NCBI GenBank assembly: GCA_034211115.1
Contig: JAXHTH010000149.1
Location: 1-5,029, forward strand
Direction: 5' to 3'
From: JAXHTH01 sp034211115
GTDB lineage: Bacteria > Planctomycetota > Phycisphaerae > Phycisphaerales > SM1A02
DNA length: 5,029 bases
Of this stretch, positions 1-4,144 are shown piece by piece. Each line of letters begins with the position of its first letter. The first letter of the stretch is position 1. The position numbers were made by a program, and so were the translations under genes. The notes below the pieces were generated by a model. The model was not told the origin of the DNA. It did not search any database and worked only from the letters and a program-made list of their open reading frames with translations.

Positions 1-177
1 GAAGGAGAACATGTAGAGTTTCACCGTTTTGTTCGAGGGTATGATAGGTTTACTGACCAGAAAAAAGCGGATAAAAAAGCTTTTCCGGCACATGGACGGA
101 CGAGCAGATCAAGCGCGGCGTCCGCCCCGCGAAACGCTGCCGACTCGAGGTATACTGACGATTCGGGAACGAACGTG
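1..177. other. AT-richer upstream intergenic region of mnmA
   Basis: No protein gene is supported here. The first ~90 bases are clearly more AT-rich than the rest. A GGAG followed by ATG at 11-13 hits TAG immediately, so it is not a gene start. TATGAT (40-45) and TATACT (151-156) resemble -10 boxes, but neither has a good -35 at proper spacing. A promoter at 151-156 would give a leader of only about 15 bases. An imperfect hairpin (68-87: CGG/CCG plus AAAA/TTTT, two-base bulge) is followed on the minus strand by CTTTTTT (67-61), an intrinsic-terminator shape for leftward transcription, although no leftward gene feeds it. This is probably the promoter and leader region of mnmA. Confidence 0.35.
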
Positions 178-1347
178 ATGGCGCAGGGCCCGCGAAAGAA
201 AGTGCTGGTGGCCATGTCCGGCGGGGTGGACTCGTCCGTCGCGGCGGCGCTGTTGTCGCGCGCGGGATACGAGGTCGTCGGGTGTTTCATGCGGCTCGGT
301 TCGCCGGGTGAGGCGCTCGATGAGCTCCAGTCCGCCGAGGAAGTCGCCTGCGCGGCCGGTGAGGATGCGGGAAACGGGGCCGTTTCGCGCCTGCGCCTCG
401 GGCATCAGGGCTGTTGTTCGATCAACGACGCGGCGGATGCCCGCCTCGTCGCCGCCCGGCTGGGGATTCCCCTCTACATCTGCAACTTCAGGAAGGACTT
501 CGGGCGGATCATCGACTACTTCGTCGATGAATACAACGCGGGGCGCACCCCGAACCCGTGCGTGCGGTGCAACGACTGGCTGAAGTTCGGCCGGCTGCAC
601 GAATACGCGAGGCAGATCGGGGCCGACTGCGTCGCCTCGGGCCATCACGCGCGGATCGACCGGTCCGATCCGCAGCGGCCGCGGCTGTTGCGCGGCGTCG
701 ATCGCGAGAAGGACCAGAGCTACGTGCTGTTCGGTCTCTCGCGCCGGCGACTGGGGGAGATGCTGCTGCCCGTCGGCGAGCACGACAAGGCCGAGGTGCG
801 CCGGCTCGCGAGGGAATTCGATCTGCCCGTTTCCGACAAGGCGGAATCGCAGGAGATCTGCTTCGTGCCGGACAACGATTACGCCGGCCTGGTGAAGCGG
901 CGCGCGCCCGGGGCCGTCGAGCCGGGGCGCGTGCTCGACACGGCGGACGCGGTGCTGGGCGAGCACGGGGGGCATCAGCACTTCACGATCGGCCAGCGGC
1001 GGGGGGTGGGGCTCGCCCTGGGGCGTCCCGTCTATGTCGTGCACAAGGACGCCCGCGCGAACACGATCACGGTCGGCGACAGAACGAAGCTCCGCTCCGG
1101 GGGCTGCCTCGCCGATGAAGCGAACTGGCTCGCCGAACCGGACCGCGACTGGATCGCGTGCACCGCGAAGATCCGCTACAACGCCGAGCCGGCGCCGGCG
1201 CGCGTGCGCGCGGTCGGCGATATCGATGACCGCGTTCTGGAGGTGCGCTTTGCGCAGGCGCAGTTCGCGATCGCGCCGGGCCAGGCGATTGTCTGTTACA
1301 ACGGTGATACCGTGTTGTGCGGCGGATGGATACGCGATGTCCTGTGA
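178..1347 (+). CDS. mnmA: tRNA-specific 2-thiouridylase MnmA
   Basis: Cytoplasmic enzyme that adenylates U34 of Lys, Glu and Gln tRNAs and replaces its 2-oxygen with persulfide sulfur to give s2U34. The 389-residue product carries the PP-loop SGGVDSS (residues 14-20) for ATP. The first catalytic cysteine is C131 in NPCVRC and the second is C228 in ESQEIC, equivalent to E. coli C102 and C199. Other family signatures are GHHAR (155-159), KDQSY (178-182), HFTIGQRRGVGL (268-279), KIRY (331-334) and a C-terminal beta-barrel ending in PGQAIVCYNGD...GGWI. An insertion at about 42-80 ending in GCCS replaces the shorter linker of E. coli MnmA; as I recall, related forms occur in planctomycetes. The CxxC at 128-131 replaces the DxxC of E. 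coli. The start is GTG 175 or ATG 178. I chose ATG; the only ribosome-binding site is a weak GGGA at 165-168. It appears monocistronic, with no sulfur-relay gene beside it. Confidence 0.96.
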   Translation: MAQGPRKKVLVAMSGGVDSSVAAALLSRAGYEVVGCFMRLGSPGEALDELQSAEEVACAAGEDAGNGAVSRLRLGHQGCCSINDAADARLVAARLGIPLYICNFRKDFGRIIDYFVDEYNAGRTPNPCVRCNDWLKFGRLHEYARQIGADCVASGHHARIDRSDPQRPRLLRGVDREKDQSYVLFGLSRRRLGEMLLPVGEHDKAEVRRLAREFDLPVSDKAESQEICFVPDNDYAGLVKRRAPGAVEPGRVLDTADAVLGEHGGHQHFTIGQRRGVGLALGRPVYVVHKDARANTITVGDRTKLRSGGCLADEANWLAEPDRDWIACTAKIRYNAEPAPARVRAVGDIDDRVLEVRFAQAQFAIAPGQAIVCYNGDTVLCGGWIRDVL

Positions 1348-1392
1348 GTGAGATCATTGCGCGGCGCGCACGCGCCGAGGCAGCGCGAGCCG

Positions 1393-1424
1393 GCGCCGCG
1401 CGCGCGGAGTGATCCGCGCGGCGC
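1393..1424 (+). terminator. GC-only hairpin after mnmA, possible terminator
   Basis: A perfect 10-bp inverted repeat (GCGCCGCGCG at 1393-1402, CGCGCGGCGC at 1415-1424) with a 12-base loop begins 46 bases after the mnmA stop. The loop contains CGCGG, which can compete for the same 3' arm. There is no T-run after it, so it is at best a weak or Rho-assisted terminator. In a sequence this GC-rich it could also be compositional. Confidence 0.35.
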
Positions 1425-1489
1425 GAACGCAGGGCGGGGGCCGTCGAGTGACAGCTTAGTCACCACATATCCACATTTTGATCAATCAC

Positions 1490-1517
1490 TTGCGTCCCCG
1501 TTTAGGAAACGTATATT
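1490..1517 (+). promoter_or_regulatory. Candidate sigma70-type promoter of the structured RNA
   Basis: TTGCGT (1490-1495) and TATATT (1512-1517) are separated by 16 bases and lie in a locally AT-rich island (about 1460-1517) inside very GC-rich sequence. Transcription would begin near 1522-1525, just upstream of the hairpin-rich segment. The -35 matches the consensus only in TTG, so the call rests on the -10, the spacing, the AT island and the position. Confidence 0.45.
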
Positions 1518-1887
1518 CGCGACCAGTCGATGAGCCGAGCCGGACGGATCCGAAGGACGCTCGAAAGAGCACCCCACGGACGGAAAGGCAAGGCGAGTCG
1601 GTTGTCGGACTTCGGTCCGGCCGGTCGCTTTGAAAGAAGCGGCCGCGGCGGTTGCCCCGATGCCGGGCAAACCGCCTGTCGGAGGTCGTGGCAGGCCGAC
1701 TCCGGTCGGCGCGCCCTGGCCGAGGACAGGCGCCGGATGAAGGGCGGCGTCGAACACCCGGAGTGACGGCCGCTCTCATGCCTCGCATGGACGGCGCCGA
1801 ACCCCGGGACGACGTGGTTGGGAACGTCACCTCGGTGGCAGGAAGCAACCGCGTCACAATCGGGTCGGGATTCATTTCCCGGCTTGA

Positions 1888-1925
1888 CGCACCTCTGAGT
1901 GATCTTCGGATCGTTCAGATGTGCG
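1888..1925 (+). other. Long UUCG-capped hairpin in the structured RNA
   Basis: CGCAC (1888-1892) pairs with GTGCG (1921-1925), then one C/U mismatch, TCTGA (1894-1898) with TCAGA (1915-1919), two G-U wobble pairs (1899/1914, 1900/1913), and GATC (1901-1904) with GATC (1909-1912) around a C(TTCG)G loop at 1905-1908. That is 16 pairs in 38 bases. The wobble pairs and loop polarity fit only the + strand. It lacks a T-run, so it is a structural element, not the terminator. Its base overlaps an alternative pairing, 1851-1856 (GCGTCA) with 1885-1890 (TGACGC). Confidence 0.7.
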
Positions 1926-1934
1926 GGTCGGTCT

Positions 1935-1943
1935 GGAGGTGAT
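1935..1943 (+). promoter_or_regulatory. Perfect Shine-Dalgarno-like GGAGGTGAT
   Basis: Nine bases match the canonical complement of the 16S rRNA 3' tail, ten bases after the UUCG hairpin. ATG 1942 is too close to serve as its start. GTG 1948 has an 8-base spacing and opens a frame of 67 codons to a stop at 2149-2151. That frame runs through the terminator and into the convergent gene, contains low-complexity stretches, and does not resemble a known protein. Either this is a ribosome-binding site for an unusual small ORF, or it is an RNA element that pairs elsewhere. Confidence 0.4.
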
Positions 1944-2010
1944 GGTCGTGGATCTTCGCCGCCCCCCCCAGGCAGCGGGATCCCGCGACCCGATCCTTGG
2001 GCTGACCAAA

Positions 2011-2056
2011 CAGGAGATCCCCGCTTCGCGCGGGGATCTTCTGGTTTTTGGTTTTT
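2011..2056 (+). terminator. Intrinsic terminator of the structured RNA
   Basis: A 14-bp stem (2011-2024 with 2030-2043, one G-U pair) encloses a 5-base TTCGC loop and is followed by T5 (2045-2049), GG and another T5 (2052-2056). This is a strong Rho-independent terminator for rightward transcription. On the minus strand only a short TTT follows the same hairpin, so it would be weaker for the convergent transporter gene. Confidence 0.85.
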
Positions 2057-2070
2057 GGTCTTTGGATTTC
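2043..2070. repeat. Degenerate GGTTTTT heptad repeat
   Basis: Four tandem 7-base units read GGTTTTT, GGTTTTT, GGTCTTT and GGATTTC, with decaying similarity (CGGTCTT, CGGCTCT) beyond. The repeat forms the T-rich tail of the terminator and continues past it. It is short and may be slippage-derived. Confidence 0.6.
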
Positions 2071-2109
2071 CGGTCTTCGGCTCTTCGCTTTCTGGTGGAG
2101 TTGACGTCG

Positions 2110-2134
2110 CGGCGCCGTGGTGCGCGCGGCGCCG
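2110..2134 (-). terminator. Hairpin abutting the transporter stop codon
   Basis: CGGCGCCG at 2110-2117 and again at 2127-2134 (a self-complementary octamer) can form an 8-bp stem with a 9-base loop directly after the TAA stop of the minus-strand gene. No T-run follows on the minus strand. It may act as a weak terminator or a 3'-end stabiliser ahead of the stronger hairpin at 2011-2043. Confidence 0.35.
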
Positions 2135-2857
2135 TTACAGACCCAGCTTGATGGCGGCGCCGCAGGCGGCGACGATCAGACCCGCCACGGCGTGGCCGTA
2201 GCGGGCAAGACCGCGCCATTTCAACTGCGCCAGGCCGAGAGAGCCGACAACGACGACCGTGAGCATCGTCCCGATGGTGAAGAGGGCGAAGACGGCCGTC
2301 ACCAGCGCCACCCCGGCCATGCTCTGCTTCGCCGCCGGATACATCAGAAGCGGAATGAGCGGCTCGCAGGGGCCGAAGACGAAGATGGTGAAGAGGATCC
2401 AGGGCGTCATCGAGCCGGCGCCGGCCTTGCCCGCATTTGCCTCCGCGTGCGCGTGCTCGCCGCTGTGTTCGTGGCCGTGGTAATGCGCGGAGCCGTCGGG
2501 CCTGACGTGGACATGGCCGTGCGTGCGGTTGCGGATGGCGCGATGGATGCCCCAGGCCATGTAGGCGAGTCCAAAGCCGAGGAGGAGCCATCCGGCGAGC
2601 CCGCCGCGGCCGCCCTCGAAGGCCTCGACGCCGGCGACGGCCCACCCGAGGGCGATGCCGAGGACGCCAATCAGGATCGAGCTGGCCACATGCCCCACGC
2701 CGCAGAGGGCGGTGATGAGGGTCGTCTTCCTCAGCGACCAGCGCCCGACCCGGGACATGGCGATGAACGGGATGTAGTGATCCGGCCCCAGCAGCGTGTG
2801 AACCAGGCCGAGGGTGGCGGCCGTGATGCAGAGAGCGATGATGTCGGTTTCCGGCAT
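2135..2857 (-). CDS. NicO/UreH/TauE-like six-helix membrane exporter with His-rich loop
   Basis: Integral inner-membrane protein of 240 residues. Hydrophobic segments lie at about 5-30, 45-72, 86-106, 151-173, 180-206 and 217-238. The first helix carries H20...GPDH (24-27), recalling the HxxxxDH motif of nickel/cobalt permeases, and the fourth carries GPCEP (162-166). The loop at 111-140 is rich in histidine (H113, 115, 117, 125, 127, 129, 131, 135, 137), as in NicO/RcnA and UreH-type metal exporters, so divalent-metal efflux is the most likely role. Databases often label such proteins sulfite exporter TauE/SafE, and the substrate cannot be read from sequence. I chose ATG 2857 because GAGGAG sits 6 bases upstream and the hydrophobic region begins there. 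The upstream in-frame ATG at 2953 would add 32 residues of Pro/Arg/Ser-rich sequence. No urease, hydrogenase or metal-regulator gene is nearby. Confidence 0.8.
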   Translation of the reverse strand: MPETDIIALCITAATLGLVHTLLGPDHYIPFIAMSRVGRWSLRKTTLITALCGVGHVASSILIGVLGIALGWAVAGVEAFEGGRGGLAGWLLLGFGLAYMAWGIHRAIRNRTHGHVHVRPDGSAHYHGHEHSGEHAHAEANAGKAGAGSMTPWILFTIFVFGPCEPLIPLLMYPAAKQSMAGVALVTAVFALFTIGTMLTVVVVGSLGLAQLKWRGLARYGHAVAGLIVAACGAAIKLGL

Positions 2858-2863
2858 GAGTGG

Positions 2864-2869
2864 CTCCTC
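2864..2869 (-). promoter_or_regulatory. Ribosome-binding site fixing the transporter start
   Basis: GAGGAG read on the minus strand lies 6 bases before ATG 2857. It decides in favour of the 240-residue form over the longer frame from 2953. Confidence 0.75.
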
Positions 2870-3016
2870 GAGCGGTTGCGATCCCGGCCGTCGGCGGGGG
2901 GATGAATGGTAGGCCGGACGCGGCGACGAAACCGGCATCGAGGTCCGATCCATGGGGTCGCGGGCGGCCGCGCGGGCCGGACCCGGCGCAGCGGGCGCAT
3001 CGCCCCCGGGTCGCGC

Positions 3017-3052
3017 AGAGAAAAGGCGGCGGGCCGTGGAAGCCCGCCGCCT
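3017..3052 (-). terminator. Intrinsic terminator of the PEP-CTERM gene
   Basis: On the minus strand a perfect 11-bp stem (AGGCGGCGGGC at 3052-3042 with GCCCGCCGCCT at 3034-3024) and 7-base loop lead into TTTTCTCT (3024-3017). It starts 36 bases after the stop of the gene at 3089-3838, making that gene the end of its transcript. The remaining bases 2870-3016 upstream of the transporter show no clear promoter or further gene. Confidence 0.9.
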
Positions 3053-3088
3053 GTGTCTGGCGAATCGTCAGCCGTGGTCGGTCGTTGA

Positions 3089-3838
3089 TCAGCGTCGTCG
3101 ACGTCGCACGCAACCGGCCAGCGCGAGCAGGGCGAGAGCGCCCGGAGCGGGCACCTCGTAGCCGTAGGCGAGCAGGTTGCGGTGAAACTCGTCGCAGTTA
3201 TCCGACCAGAGGTTGTGCTCGCCGAAGAAGGGGAGCGTGAGGCCGCCGGCAATCACGTTACCCCCGCCGTACACCTTCTCCACGAGGATCGGCATGCCGT
3301 TGTCGCCGCGCATCAGTTCCGTCAGACCGTCACCGCTCAGCCAGTCGTGGGCCAGATAGTCGCCGTCGAAGAAATCGCCGGTATAGCCGTAAGGCCCGTC
3401 GAAGATCGGGTGGGTGAGGTCCAGGGCGGTGCCGGTGTCCGAGGCGCCCTCATGGAGGGTGATGTCCATGCCGAGATACAAGTCGCTGCCGTCGGACCAG
3501 CGAGCCGCGTTGATGAGCAGGGATCCGCCGGCATCGACCCAGTTCTCCATGTCGGTGCGGTGGGTGTTGACGAACGAAGTGAACTGGTCATTCGCACCGT
3601 CGCCGCCGTCCATGAAGATGAAGTCGTAATCCCACAGCCCGTCGCCGACGGCGGTGGGAAAGTCCAGGCGATTCCAGTTTCCGGCGCCGAACACGTCATC
3701 GAGGGCATTGACGTTGCCGGGCATGCCCCATGGCTCGCCGCCCGTTTGGCTGACATACGCCACGTTGCCCACCGCCAGGGCCGTTCCGTGCATGAGCAGG
3801 GCCGCGGCGGCGGCGCACGCCACCATTGGGATTTTCAT
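3089..3838 (-). CDS. Secreted PEP-CTERM sorting-domain protein with amidotransferase-like core
   Basis: A 249-residue exported protein of unknown function. Residues 1-22 form a Sec signal peptide (MKIP, an Ala/Leu-rich core, then GTALA) with cleavage probably after A22. The mature part runs YVSQTGG, WDYDFIFMDGGDG (69-81), a polar helix, then WVDAGGSLLINAA (100-112), HPIFDGPYG (143-151) and a late GGGNVIAGGLTLPFF (191-205). This strand/helix order resembles the class I glutamine amidotransferase/ThuA-like fold, but I see no nucleophile Cys or catalytic triad, so a binding or structural role is more likely. The C-terminus is VPAP (229-232), a hydrophobic segment GALALLALAGCV (233-244) and RRRRR (245-249). 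That is the planctomycete form of the PEP-CTERM tag, which in this system is recognised by an exosortase. Start ATG 3838 is set by GGAGG 8 bases upstream; the GTG five codons earlier overlaps that site. It is followed by its own terminator. Confidence 0.85.
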   Translation of the reverse strand: MKIPMVACAAAAALLMHGTALAVGNVAYVSQTGGEPWGMPGNVNALDDVFGAGNWNRLDFPTAVGDGLWDYDFIFMDGGDGANDQFTSFVNTHRTDMENWVDAGGSLLINAARWSDGSDLYLGMDITLHEGASDTGTALDLTHPIFDGPYGYTGDFFDGDYLAHDWLSGDGLTELMRGDNGMPILVEKVYGGGNVIAGGLTLPFFGEHNLWSDNCDEFHRNLLAYGYEVPAPGALALLALAGCVRRRRR

Positions 3839-3846
3839 TGTGCTTT

Positions 3847-3851
3847 CCTCC
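3847..3851 (-). promoter_or_regulatory. Ribosome-binding site fixing the PEP-CTERM gene start
   Basis: GGAGG on the minus strand is 8 bases before ATG 3838. The alternative GTG at 3853-3851 overlaps this site and is therefore unlikely to be the start. Confidence 0.8.
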
Positions 3852-3910
3852 ACTTTGCAAAGACCACAGAACGCACCGGGCGAGAGACGCAGCCCGGATC
3901 ACATCGTCTT

Positions 3911-3952
3911 TCCTGACCGATCAGGATACATCGACGGGCGATCGTCCCGCAA
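3911..3952 (-). promoter_or_regulatory. Possible promoter and overlapping inverted repeat of the PEP-CTERM gene
   Basis: On the minus strand TTGCGG (3952-3947) and TATCCT (3928-3923) are 18 bases apart, which would start transcription near 3916, about 80 bases upstream of the ATG. A 6-bp inverted repeat TCCTGA-CCGA-TCAGGA (3911-3926) overlaps the -10 and the start site and could be an operator or a 5' hairpin. Both elements are weak matches. The rest of 3854-4065 holds nothing else I can support. Confidence 0.3.
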
Positions 3953-4065
3953 GCGAAATCCGCGTTCCCTGCGCGTTGTTTCGACGTGGTCTTCGGGGGC
4001 GGCACATTGCCCATTTTCTCACCGCGGTCCGGATCGGCGGGCGCGGGGCGGCTCGGAAGAAGTCG

Positions 4066-4098
4066 AAAAACGCCCCGGCACGCGCGTGCCGGGGCGTT
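4066..4098 (-). terminator. Intrinsic terminator of the protease gene
   Basis: A perfect 30-base palindrome at 4069-4098 (half-site AACGCCCCGGCACGC) gives a stem of about 13 bp with a tight 4-base loop. On the minus strand it is followed by five T (4070-4066), which overlap its last two bases. It begins 46 bases after the protease stop codon and separates that gene from the PEP-CTERM gene. Confidence 0.9.
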
Positions 4099-4144
4099 GC
4101 CGAGCATCTGGTTCGCCGGCGGCCTCCGCGCTTCGGCCTTTCCC

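Larger units (their letters stand above)
1522..2056 (+). ncRNA. Candidate large structured noncoding RNA or long leader, unrecognised family
   Basis: No open frame here looks like a real protein, but the + strand folds into many tight local hairpins: 1559-1570 (GCTC-GAAA-GAGC), 1606-1619 (CGGAC-TTCG-GTCCG), 1622-1645 (9 bp with one U-G pair), 1647-1676 (11 bp, one bulge), 1695-1710 (GCCGAC-TCCG-GTCGGC), 1711-1733 (7 bp, one bulge), 1746-1771, 1777-1789, 1811-1828, 1864-1883 (7 bp, one U-G) and 1888-1925 (16 bp, UUCG loop). Loops closed as C(UUCG)G, C(UCCG)G and C(GAAA)G, plus U-G pairs, are proper only on the + strand, which sets the orientation. A promoter-like site lies just upstream and an intrinsic terminator at 2011-2056, giving a transcript of about 530 bases. 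I looked for and did not see RNase P, tmRNA, SRP or common riboswitch signatures. Family unknown; it could also be the long leader of a small ORF. Confidence 0.5.

Noticed and set aside
109..1044. 311-codon minus-strand open frame opposite mnmA
   Set aside because: It is antisense to a gene with all MnmA motifs, and its product shows no recognisable domain.
1550..1600. Cyclic-di-GMP-I or glycine riboswitch
   Set aside because: GCTCGAAAGAGC followed by GGACGGAAAGGC is superficially like the GEMM core, but the required GGGACGCAAAGCC and upstream CAGGGCAAACC segments are missing.
1486..1875. 129-codon minus-strand frame and several plus-strand frames in the structured-RNA region
   Set aside because: Products are Arg/Pro/Ser-rich without motifs or good ribosome-binding sites, whereas the hairpins and tetraloops favour an RNA on the + strand.
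1522..1930. RNase P RNA, tmRNA or SRP RNA
   Set aside because: None of the universally conserved core segments I know for these RNAs is present on either strand, so no such name is assigned.
2117..2905. 262-codon plus-strand open frame
   Set aside because: It is antisense to the transporter, with Glu/Asp/Gly/Arg-rich composition typical of a shadow frame.
2858..2953. N-terminal extension of the transporter from ATG 2953
   Set aside because: The extension is Pro/Arg/Ser-rich and precedes a good GAGGAG site 6 bases before ATG 2857.
1872..3113. 413-codon minus-strand open frame
   Set aside because: Its product is Arg/Pro/Gly-rich low-complexity sequence. It overlaps the real transporter in another frame and crosses two terminators; long open frames are expected in this GC-rich DNA.
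3182..3916. 244-codon plus-strand open frame
   Set aside because: It lies opposite the PEP-CTERM gene, which has signal peptide, sorting tag, ribosome-binding site and terminator; the shadow has none of these.
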